From CBFDBF01 sp050287965 (lineage in GTDB: Bacteria; Pseudomonadota; Gammaproteobacteria; Chromatiales; Chromatiaceae), in the NCBI GenBank assembly GCA_050287965.1, contig JBNKCX010000052.1, positions 1 through 49,106 on the forward strand: 49,106 bases of DNA, written 5' to 3'. The translations under genes and the position numbers were made by a program. Positions 7,432 to 14,917 of this stretch are shown piece by piece (the stretch's first letter is position 1; each line of letters starts with the position of its first letter). The notes under the pieces were generated by a model. It was not told where the DNA came from. It made no database searches and worked only from the letters and a program-made list of their open reading frames with translations.

Positions 7432-9705
7432 CTATTCGGTGCTTTCCGGTTGTTGCGGCAGGGACCTGACCACGCGCAGCCCGGAGGTGTTAATCCGCAG
7501 CTCTTTCCACAGGGAGGTCCGGTACGCCGCCCGCAGCTCCCCGGGACCGCTTTTCCATGAACCGCCCCGCAGTACATGCCGTTCGCAGTCGGCCGCCTCG
7601 ACGGCACCGCCGTCCTCCGGCGCGGACATATAAGAGTCGCTCCAGCAGTCTTCCACCCATTCGGCCACATTGCCGTAGATGTCATGCACGCCGAAGGTGT
7701 TGGGTAGAAAGCTTCCCACCGGCGCGGTCTTGACATACCCGTCTTTACAATCGAAGAAGGAGAATTGGGGATCCCTATCCTGCAATACCCGGTCCGCACC
7801 GTTTGCATATTGACAGGTCTTGTCATCACCTTCCCAGTACACATCGTTGCTGCTGTTGGCGCGGGCGACATATTCCCACTCGGCTTCCGTGGGCAGCCGG
7901 TACTGTTTTCCGGTCTTCGTCCCGATCCATGCCAGATACTCCTGCGCATCCAGCCAACTGACCCCGGTCACCGGACGTTCCCCGCGGCCAAGGCCGTCAT
8001 CCGCAGGTTTGAAACCGCATCCATCATCCGCAACACAGGCGTCCCACTGGGCGTAGGTGGCTTCGAACCTGCTCACCGCCAGCGCATAACCGATTGTAAC
8101 CTCGTGCACCGGTCGCTCGACGGCCGAACCGGAACCCGTGATATCTCCCATACGGAAGGACCCGGCGGGAACTACAACCATCTCCGGACACTCGTCGCAG
8201 TCCCGGAAGGAGTCACCAGGCTGAAACCGCTCCTGCAGCGCGGGCTTCTGTTTCTTTTGGTTCTTTTGGTTTGCTTCCTTTACTGCACCTGTTTCATCGG
8301 CCCCGGACTCTGTATCACCCTGTTGTGCCTCTTCGCTATCCGCATCGGTCAACTGAGTGATCTTTTCCACCGCCAGTCTGGATCCCGCCTGACCGTTTTG
8401 CTGCCGTTCCGCCGCAGCACCGCTCTGCGCATCACCCTCCTGCTCTTCCGAATCGCCGAACCAGTCAAGCGACAAAAACGAACCCATTGCCTCCTCGTCC
8501 TCCTCCTGCTGCTCCTCCACCTCCCCGGCTTCCGCTTCCACCGCCTTCAGGGTCTCACGCAGCGCCTTCCATCTCGGATTGAGTTCCACCGCACGTCTGA
8601 GATCGCGCAGGGTTTCCGGAATCTCCTGGCGCCGCATATGCACCCTGGCCCGGGCGTAGTAGATATTCGCGGAATTTCTCTTATCCAGCTTTCCGCTCTC
8701 CAGTACCTCGTTATAGCGGGCGATCGCTTCATCGTAAGCCCCCCGCTTTTCCGCCGCGATCCCCTTGGTGAAGACCTCATATACCCCCGAGATGGATTCC
8801 GCCTGCGCCAGGGTGTTCTCGGCGCTTTTCCATCCGGGCTTCAGTTCCAGGGCCTTTTTGTAATCCCTGATCGCGCTCTGGTACCTGTTCATGCCCGCAT
8901 AGGCATTACCACGGTTGTAGTAGGCCGACGCGTTCTCCGGCTGCAGCTGGATCACCCGGGTATAGTCTATAACCCCCAGATCAAAACTCCCCATCAGGGA
9001 ATAGGCGCTGGCACGGTTGTAGAGCGCCGGTGGGTAACCGGGATTCAGCTCCAGGGCGGCGGTAAAGTCCTTGACGGCGGCCGGCAGCTGCTTCTGGGCA
9101 AGGTGGACGTTGGCCCGGTTGTCGTAAACGGCGAAGGTCGGGAAACGCGCTCCGGCCAACGCATCGGATTCGAGCAATTCGGTATAGAGATAGGCCGCTG
9201 CGCGGAAATCGCCACGCTCTTCGGCTTCCGCCGCCGAAGCGAAATTCAACTCCCGCAGTTTTTCGCCCTTTTTAATTCGCGCCAGGATCTCCAGCGCATC
9301 CGAATAATCGGACTCTATCGCCAGCGCCTTATTGAAATCCTCCTCAGCTCCCGGGTAATCCCCTTCGTCAAGCAGCAGCATCCCAAGCCGATAATGTACT
9401 TCCGGCAGATTCTGATCGAGCTTTATCGCCTCCTGATAATCGGCATAGGCCTGATCAGGCATGTCTTTATCCACATAGGCGTTGCCGCGATAGAGGTAGA
9501 ACAGGGCTGTCTCCCCGGGCTGCTTCTTCTCCGATGCAAGGGCCTGGGTGCAGATCCGGATCGCCTCATCCGCCAGCGGGTCGGCTCCCATCTGCAGACA
9601 TTTGATCCGGGGGTCTTGCAGCGCGGCGGCGTCAGATGTTTCGCCGCCACAAGCGATACCCGAAACAAAGAGCAGAACAGTCGCTGGAAAGATAATTTTG
9701 TGCAT
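7432..9705 (-). CDS. TPR-repeat lipoprotein with C-terminal FGE-sulfatase-like domain
   Basis: 757 residues from the ATG at 9705; an upstream in-frame start would only add an Arg-rich leader. A lipoprotein signal ends in VSGIAC (Cys19), so the protein is probably anchored in a membrane facing the periplasm. Residues roughly 50-400 are tetratricopeptide repeats (for example YYNRGNAYAGMNRYQSAIRD). An acidic, Gln-rich low-complexity linker follows (about 400-500). The last ~245 residues form a formylglycine-generating-enzyme-like domain: MVVVPAGSFRMG, RLPTEAEWEY, YGNVAEWVEDC and VLRGGSW. The catalytic cysteine pair of true FGE is not present in the segment after RGGSW, so enzymatic formylglycine formation is unlikely. 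A binding or scaffold role is more plausible. Confidence 0.85.
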   Translation of the reverse strand: MHKIIFPATVLLFVSGIACGGETSDAAALQDPRIKCLQMGADPLADEAIRICTQALASEKKQPGETALFYLYRGNAYVDKDMPDQAYADYQEAIKLDQNLPEVHYRLGMLLLDEGDYPGAEEDFNKALAIESDYSDALEILARIKKGEKLRELNFASAAEAEERGDFRAAAYLYTELLESDALAGARFPTFAVYDNRANVHLAQKQLPAAVKDFTAALELNPGYPPALYNRASAYSLMGSFDLGVIDYTRVIQLQPENASAYYNRGNAYAGMNRYQSAIRDYKKALELKPGWKSAENTLAQAESISGVYEVFTKGIAAEKRGAYDEAIARYNEVLESGKLDKRNSANIYYARARVHMRRQEIPETLRDLRRAVELNPRWKALRETLKAVEAEAGEVEEQQEEDEEAMGSFLSLDWFGDSEEQEGDAQSGAAAERQQNGQAGSRLAVEKITQLTDADSEEAQQGDTESGADETGAVKEANQKNQKKQKPALQERFQPGDSFRDCDECPEMVVVPAGSFRMGDITGSGSAVERPVHEVTIGYALAVSRFEATYAQWDACVADDGCGFKPADDGLGRGERPVTGVSWLDAQEYLAWIGTKTGKQYRLPTEAEWEYVARANSSNDVYWEGDDKTCQYANGADRVLQDRDPQFSFFDCKDGYVKTAPVGSFLPNTFGVHDIYGNVAEWVEDCWSDSYMSAPEDGGAVEAADCERHVLRGGSWKSGPGELRAAYRTSLWKELRINTSGLRVVRSLPQQPESTE

Positions 9706-9926
9706 GAAAATCAGGTAACCTCTGTTTGGCGCGTTCAGGAACCGAGTTTGTATGCAAATAGGGATGATCGCAAGGCGCACTGCACGGCCCCCTTTCCGTC
9801 CGCAACGACCTGCGCGGGAGCGCAAATAGTTGCGAGCTTCGTGTCTGATCCTGACCTGCCGTCTCTGTGGTGAAAGAAACCACAGCGTGTAAAATACGCG
9901 CTCCTGCTTATTGAACAGAGTGCATT

Positions 9927-11594
9927 ATGGCCCAGTACATCTATACCATGAACCGTGTCGGCAAGATCGTGCCGCCGAAGCGCGTAATCCTGCGTGACAT
10001 CTCCCTCTCCTTCTTCCCCGGCGCCAAGATCGGCGTACTCGGCCTCAACGGCGCGGGAAAATCCTCCCTGCTGCGTATCATGGCCGGCGTGGACACCGAG
10101 ATCGAGGGTGAAGCCCGGCCCCAGCCCGGCATCAAGGTGGGCTACCTGCCCCAGGAACCGCGGCTCGATCCGAACAAGGATGTGCGCGGCAACGTGGAAG
10201 AGGCCCTGGGTCATGTAAAGGAAGCCCTGGAAGAGCTGGACAAAGTGTACGCCGCCTATGCCGAACCTGATGCCGATTTCGACGCCCTGGCCAAGCGCCA
10301 GGCGGAGCTGGAAAACATCGTGCAGGCCACTGACGGCCACAACCTGGACCGGACCCTGGAGGTGGCCGCCGACGCCCTGCGCCTGCCGCCCTGGGACGCC
10401 GACGTCTCCAGACTCTCCGGCGGTGAGCGGCGACGGGTTGCCCTCTGCCGTCTGCTGTTGGAGAAGCCGGACATGCTGCTGCTGGACGAACCCACCAACC
10501 ACCTGGACGCCGAGTCCGTAGCATGGCTGGAGCGTTTCCTGCACGACTATCCCGGCACTGTGGTGGCGGTCACCCACGACCGTTACTTCCTGGATAACGT
10601 GGCCGGCTGGATCCTGGAACTGGACCGCGGCTACGGTATCCCCTGGGAGGGTAACTACTCCTCCTGGCTGGAACAGAAGGAGCAAAGGCTGGAGCAGGAG
10701 CAGAAGCAGGAAGCCGCCCGCATTAAGACCATGAAGCACGAACTGGAGTGGGTGCGCTCCAATCCGAAAGGCCGGCATGCCAAGAGCAAGGCGCGCCTGC
10801 AACGCTTCGATGAACTGCAGAGCCAGGAGTTTCAAAAGCGCAACGAGACCAACGAGATCTACATCCCCCCCGGGGAACGGCTGGGGGATCTGGTGATCGA
10901 GGCCAAGGGGCTGAAGAAGGCCTTCGGCGACCAGGTGCTCTACGAGGATCTGAGCTTCAACCTGCCCAAGGGCGGTATCGTCGGTATCATCGGCCCCAAC
11001 GGCGCCGGCAAAACCACCCTGTTTCGCATGATCACCGGCGAGGAGCAACCGGACGGCGGCGAGCTGCGCATCGGTGAGACGGTGCAGGTGGCCTACGTGG
11101 ACCAGTCCCGTGACGCCCTGGATAACAGCAAGACCGCGTGGGAAGAGGTCTCCGGCGGGGCTGACATCATCACCGTGGGCAAGTATGAACTCAACTCCCG
11201 CGCCTGGCTCAGCCGCTTCAACTTCAAGGGCACTGATCAGCAGAAGCGGGTGGGTGATCTCTCCGGCGGGGAACGCAACCGCCTGCACCTGGCCAAACTA
11301 CTGCAGAGCGGCGGCAACCTGCTGCTGTTGGACGAGCCCACCAACGACCTGGACGTGGAGACCCTGCGGGCCCTGGAAGAGGCGTTGCTCGCCTTCCCCG
11401 GCTGCGCCGTAATCATCTCCCATGACCGCTGGTTCCTGGACCGTATCGCCACCCATATCCTCGCCTTCGAGGGGGACTCCAAGACCGTCTGGTTCGAGGG
11501 CAATTACGCCGACTACGAAGCGGACCGCAAGCGGCGCCTGGGAGCGGATGCGGATCAGCCTCATCGCATCAAGTACAAGCGGATCGATGCCTGA
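9927..11594 (+). CDS. ettA: Energy-dependent translational throttle protein EttA (ABC-F)
   Basis: 555 residues, the standard EttA length. It has two ABC domains without membrane segments: Walker A GLNGAGKS (39-46) and GPNGAGKT (about 356-363), each with LSGGER signatures and LLLDEPTN Walker B motifs. Between them lies the charged coiled-coil P-site-interaction linker (EQKEQRLEQEQKQEAARIKT). The N-terminal MAQYIYTMNRVGKIVPPKR is highly characteristic of EttA. It gates 70S entry into elongation according to the ATP/ADP ratio by binding the ribosomal E site. It is transcribed alone, divergent from the TPR-FGE lipoprotein gene. Confidence 0.96.
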   Translation: MAQYIYTMNRVGKIVPPKRVILRDISLSFFPGAKIGVLGLNGAGKSSLLRIMAGVDTEIEGEARPQPGIKVGYLPQEPRLDPNKDVRGNVEEALGHVKEALEELDKVYAAYAEPDADFDALAKRQAELENIVQATDGHNLDRTLEVAADALRLPPWDADVSRLSGGERRRVALCRLLLEKPDMLLLDEPTNHLDAESVAWLERFLHDYPGTVVAVTHDRYFLDNVAGWILELDRGYGIPWEGNYSSWLEQKEQRLEQEQKQEAARIKTMKHELEWVRSNPKGRHAKSKARLQRFDELQSQEFQKRNETNEIYIPPGERLGDLVIEAKGLKKAFGDQVLYEDLSFNLPKGGIVGIIGPNGAGKTTLFRMITGEEQPDGGELRIGETVQVAYVDQSRDALDNSKTAWEEVSGGADIITVGKYELNSRAWLSRFNFKGTDQQKRVGDLSGGERNRLHLAKLLQSGGNLLLLDEPTNDLDVETLRALEEALLAFPGCAVIISHDRWFLDRIATHILAFEGDSKTVWFEGNYADYEADRKRRLGADADQPHRIKYKRIDA

Positions 11595-11880
11595 CGGTAA
11601 AGGCGCGCCCTATGACTCCACCCTGCGCAGCGAACCGTTGACGTTTCCGGTCACCCCCTCTAGCTCCCCCTGAAAGGGGGAGAATCACTCTTCCCCACCA
11701 ATGCGGCAAGAGCGGCGCAGTGCGTCCGGATGAATATCGCGGGATCGATCGCAGCTACAAAGCCGCTACGGGCAGATTGAGAAATTCTGACGTCGAGTAA
11801 TAATCGCAAAGAACAGAAACAAACTTTGCGTCTCCGCGCCTTTGCGTTCTTTGCGTTAATTTCCCATGGCCCGGAAGGAC
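11595..11880. repeat. Repeat-bearing intergenic region after ettA
   Basis: No gene is visible here. The gap holds a perfect hairpin CTCCCCC-TGAAA-GGGGGAG (11664-11682). It also holds a REP-like GATCGCAGCTACAAAGCCGC segment near 11745-11765, and a TTTGCGTCTCCGCGCC / TTTGCGTTCTTTGCGTTAA block (11824-11860). Each resembles sequences elsewhere in this window (see repeats at 19713, 24386, 30765, 30815 and 44843). Confidence 0.7.
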
Positions 11881-11884
11881 GACT

Positions 11885-11910
11885 GTTACAAACCGAAACA
11901 TTCCGTTACC
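11885..11910 (+). promoter_or_regulatory. Putative OmpR-family operator: three half-sites at 10-bp spacing
   Basis: GTTACA (11885-11890), GAAACA (11895-11900) and GTTACC (11905-11910) occur exactly 10 bp apart, 73-98 bp upstream of the Spy/CpxP-like start codon. Tandem half-sites with one-helical-turn spacing are the usual target layout of OmpR-type regulators, and the downstream cluster encodes one. Assignment to that regulator is inference. Confidence 0.5.
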
Positions 11911-11982
11911 CCCCTGAGAGGCTTTTCCCGCCTTTCCGCCCTACTCTGACAACATTGATTCACCAAAGAGAGGAGCGACACC

Positions 11983-12552
11983 ATGAAGACCGCAACCAAA
12001 TGGATTCTTGTTTCCGTAGGGGGCATCGCCCTGGTCAGTACCCTGGCCTTCGGCGGCTCACGATACGGGCACCACGATCCGGGGGCATTCGCCGAACGAT
12101 TCATGGAACGGGTAACCGAGAAACTTGATCTCAATACAGCCCAGACGGAAAAACTCCACGGTATCAAAGACGCTATCACGGAGGCGCGGGAAAAGCTGCG
12201 GGAGAACCGCAAAGATAAACGCGACGAGGTACTGGCGTTGCTGGAACAGCCCACCCTTGATCAGGAGAAGGCCATGGCGCTGCTCACGGAACGCGGCGAC
12301 GCGATGAAGGAGCAGGCTCCGAAGGTGATTGCAGCGATTGCCGACTTCTATGACAGCCTCACCCCGGAACAGCAGCAGACCCTGCGGGAGACCATCAAGA
12401 AGAGAATGGAGTGGCGCGAGAAGTGCGGATCGGGATGGTCCGAGGGTGACCCCAAGAACGGCGCTATCGATCTGGATAGTGACAAATCCTTCGTATCCAA
12501 CAAAGATCGCCATTTCCACCGTTCCGATGCGGAAACCACTTTTTACATGTAG
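11983..12552 (+). CDS. Spy/CpxP-like periplasmic protein (LTxxQ family)
   Basis: 189 residues with an N-terminal signal or anchor (WILVSVGGIALVSTLAFGG) and a Gly/His patch (GSRYGHHDPG) that may bind metal. The rest is mostly helical and charged, with the family motif in LTPEQQQTLRETIKKRMEWR (about 126-145). An earlier copy-like segment is LDLNTAQTEKLHGIKDA. Such proteins are periplasmic chaperones or negative regulators of envelope-stress kinases. A strong GAGGAG ribosome site precedes the ATG. The response regulator and sensor kinase follow directly, which mirrors the cpxP-cpxRA arrangement but in one direction. It probably feeds back on the kinase. Confidence 0.82.
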   Translation: MKTATKWILVSVGGIALVSTLAFGGSRYGHHDPGAFAERFMERVTEKLDLNTAQTEKLHGIKDAITEAREKLRENRKDKRDEVLALLEQPTLDQEKAMALLTERGDAMKEQAPKVIAAIADFYDSLTPEQQQTLRETIKKRMEWREKCGSGWSEGDPKNGAIDLDSDKSFVSNKDRHFHRSDAETTFYM

Positions 12553-12600
12553 GAGACCGTGTCTATCCACAAGGCTGTGCGCTGGGTTAACCTAAGAGTT

Positions 12601-13275
12601 ATGCACAAAATCCTTTTGATCGATGACGACGAACGGCTGGGCGATCTGCTCAGCCGTTACTTCGAGCGCCATGATCTGGAGCTGGAAAGTGCCATGCGAC
12701 CCAGCATCGGTTTACAGAAGCTGGCGACGGGCGGATTCGACCTGGTGATCCTTGATGTCATGCTGCCGGAGATGGACGGATTCGATGTGTGCAAGGCGAT
12801 CCGCAAGGAGAGCGAGATCCCCGTCATCATGCTGACCGCCCGGGGTGAAGTAATGGACCGGGTGGTGGGTCTGGAACTGGGCGCGGACGATTACCTCCCC
12901 AAACCCTTCGAACCCCGGGAACTGGTCGCCCGCATCCAGAGCATCCTAAAACGCACAATGCATAACGGGCGATCCAACCCGGCGATTCGTTTCGGCGACC
13001 TCACCATCGACACCGAACTGAAACAGGTGACCCTGGCCGGAAATCCGCTGGAACTGAGCACTATGGAGTACAAACTTCTTGAACTGCTGGCTACCCACCC
13101 CGGCAAGACCTTCAGTCGCGATGAGCTGTTGAACCGATTGAAAGGGATCGAAGCGGACATCTTCACCCGCTCGGTGGATATCCTGGTAAGCCGCCTTCGC
13201 CAGAAGCTGAAGCCGCTGGAGTGCATAAAGACCATGCGCGGCAGCGGCTACTGTTTCGTGGGGAGAAACGAATGA
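12601..13275 (+). CDS. OmpR/CpxR-type response regulator
   Basis: 224 residues from the ATG at 12601. A GTG at 12559 would add 14 residues ahead of the canonical KILLIDDDE start and is rejected. The receiver domain has the acidic pocket DDD (8-10), phospho-acceptor Asp52 in ILDVMLPEMDG, and Lys in YLPKPF (about 102). The winged-helix output domain ends in DILVSRLRQKLKP and MRGSGYCFV. It should activate or repress promoters as a dimer, most simply the upstream Spy-like promoter with 10-bp half-sites. It overlaps the kinase start by 4 bp (ATGA). Confidence 0.93.
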   Translation: MHKILLIDDDERLGDLLSRYFERHDLELESAMRPSIGLQKLATGGFDLVILDVMLPEMDGFDVCKAIRKESEIPVIMLTARGEVMDRVVGLELGADDYLPKPFEPRELVARIQSILKRTMHNGRSNPAIRFGDLTIDTELKQVTLAGNPLELSTMEYKLLELLATHPGKTFSRDELLNRLKGIEADIFTRSVDILVSRLRQKLKPLECIKTMRGSGYCFVGRNE

Positions 13276-14579
13276 GGTCCCTGGTGCCGTTCCGCTCCCT
13301 GTCGGCAAAACTGATCCTGCTGTTTCTGGCGATGGCGTTGGTGCTGGCATTGCTTACAGCGGGCGGGATTCGCTCCGCGTTCCGCGCCCATTTCAAGGAG
13401 AATATCCGCCCTCACCTGTTTCATTATATGGAGTATATCCGCCACGATATCGGCACCCCTCCCGACCCGAGAAAGGCCGGACTGCTAGCGAAAAAACTCC
13501 CGCTGGAGATCTTCATCAAAGGACCCGACATCGACTGGTCATCGGACGGCAGCAAGCTGGCGGTGGACACGCTCGAACCACACCGCTCCTTCTCCCGGGA
13601 GGGCGTCGACTACACCCTGGGCGAACAGAACGGCCGCGAATATCTGATCAGCAGGGAGGGCGAATATATCCTCGCGTTCTCCGTGCGGCATATCCACGAT
13701 CGCTCCGGATGGAGCGGGATTATAGGCATCGGCGCTTTGCTGCTGCTGTTGATGATCCTCTATTACGCCATCCGGCGGCTTTTCTCCCCCATCAGTGCCA
13801 TCCGCGACGGTGTGAAGAGATTCGGTTCCGGCGATCTGACCCACCGTATCCAGATCAAACGTAAAGACGAGCTCGGAGAACTCTCCAGAAGCATCAACAC
13901 TATGGCGGACGACATCCAACAGATGCTGGACGCCAAACGGCAACTTTTGCTGGCCATCAGCCATGAACTGCGATCGCCCCTGACCCGTGCCAAGGTCTCT
14001 ATCGGTATGCTGGACGATGCCGACACCCGTCACGAGATCAACCATGATCTGGACGAGATGGAGAAACTGATCGAGGAACTGCTGGAGACCGAGCGGCTGA
14101 GCAATCGACACCATACACTCCATCGGGAACAGGTCTCCCTGTCCGAACTGGTGCGCGACCTTATCGATGACCAGTTCGTCAACCGCCGAATTCGTCTGCA
14201 ACTCCCGGACGAGCCCGTCATCGCGTCGATCGACGCTTCACGGTTACGGCTGCTGCTGAAGAATCTGCTGCAGAACGCCCTGCAGTACACCCCGGAAGAC
14301 GCGGATCCCCCACAACTCCGGCTCGAACCGGACGGAGACCGGGTTGTTATCCGGGTACGGGACTTCGGCACCGGGATCAGCGAACAACATCTGCCCTATC
14401 TGACGGAACCCTTCTACCGGGTGGATCCGGCCCGGCAACGGGAAACCGGCGGCTACGGCCTCGGACTCTACCTTTGCCGAATGATCGCCGAGGCCCATGG
14501 CGGAACCCTCACCATCGACAGCACCCCGGGAGAAGGCACCGGCGTCCTTATCGAAATCCCGTTGCGACAGGGGAACTGA
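13272..14579 (+). CDS. Sensor histidine kinase (CpxA/RstB-like)
   Basis: 435 residues. An N-terminal membrane helix (LSAKLILLFLAMALVLALLTA) is followed by a periplasmic sensor of about 110 residues and a second helix (IIGIGALLLLLMILYYAI). Then come a HAMP domain and a dimerisation domain with the H-box AISHELRSPLTRAK (phospho-acceptor near His231). The C-terminal ATPase has LLKNLLQNALQYTP (N box), FGTGISEQHLPYLTEPFYR and GGYGLGLYL (G boxes). It starts inside the regulator stop (ATGA), so the two are translationally coupled. It probably senses envelope state together with the Spy-like protein. Confidence 0.93.
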   Translation: MRSLVPFRSLSAKLILLFLAMALVLALLTAGGIRSAFRAHFKENIRPHLFHYMEYIRHDIGTPPDPRKAGLLAKKLPLEIFIKGPDIDWSSDGSKLAVDTLEPHRSFSREGVDYTLGEQNGREYLISREGEYILAFSVRHIHDRSGWSGIIGIGALLLLLMILYYAIRRLFSPISAIRDGVKRFGSGDLTHRIQIKRKDELGELSRSINTMADDIQQMLDAKRQLLLAISHELRSPLTRAKVSIGMLDDADTRHEINHDLDEMEKLIEELLETERLSNRHHTLHREQVSLSELVRDLIDDQFVNRRIRLQLPDEPVIASIDASRLRLLLKNLLQNALQYTPEDADPPQLRLEPDGDRVVIRVRDFGTGISEQHLPYLTEPFYRVDPARQRETGGYGLGLYLCRMIAEAHGGTLTIDSTPGEGTGVLIEIPLRQGN

Positions 14580-14917
14580 TCGCCCCCTACCCCCTCTGGA
14601 ATGTGGCCACCGTTTCGTTTTGCGGATCACGGCCGATGCACCCACCGACGGATCGGCCCAAACCGGCGATGAACGCAGCGTTTTAAACGCGGTTTGCCGG
14701 CTCCCTCTTCGCAGCGGGACAACCTGATAAAACATGCGTTAATTCAATAGGATACAATTAAATCCCCAACTCCTGCGACATAAATCCCAAAGGAATGTGA
14801 CCGATCCACCGCCGGTTTGTTAAACTCCGGGCAGGCGTCCGCGCTGAGACTGAAATACAATACGGAAACGAAAGAACTCGCCGTCACTACAGATAGGATA
14901 TCCCGGGAAGAATAAAT
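14580..14917. other. Intergenic gap with no supported gene
   Basis: About 340 bases between the kinase and the giant activase gene. Short open frames exist on both strands but none has a ribosome site, family resemblance or plausible composition. The last 180 bases become more AT-rich (AATTCAATAGGATACAATTAAAT near 14741) and probably carry the promoter of the downstream gene. No terminator or riboswitch is evident. Confidence 0.5.

Noticed and set aside
8173..9000. Active formylglycine-generating enzyme
   Set aside because: The domain's structural motifs are present but the catalytic cysteine pair after RGGSW is not, so the enzymatic call was withdrawn.
7765..9873. Long open frame antisense to the TPR-FGE lipoprotein gene
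   Set aside because: The sense strand has a lipobox, regular TPRs and FGE motifs. The reverse is Arg/His/Gln-rich with no recognisable domain.
9735..11288. Long open frame antisense to ettA (about 517 codons)
   Set aside because: It overlaps a certain ettA in the opposite strand, its composition is Gly/His/Gln/Val-rich in the way GC-rich antisense frames look, and no ribosome site or family is visible.
14835..14870. CTGAGA-like sequence suggesting a TPP riboswitch
   Set aside because: Only the short thi-box-like core is present. The remaining helices and the typical gene context (thiamine metabolism) are absent.
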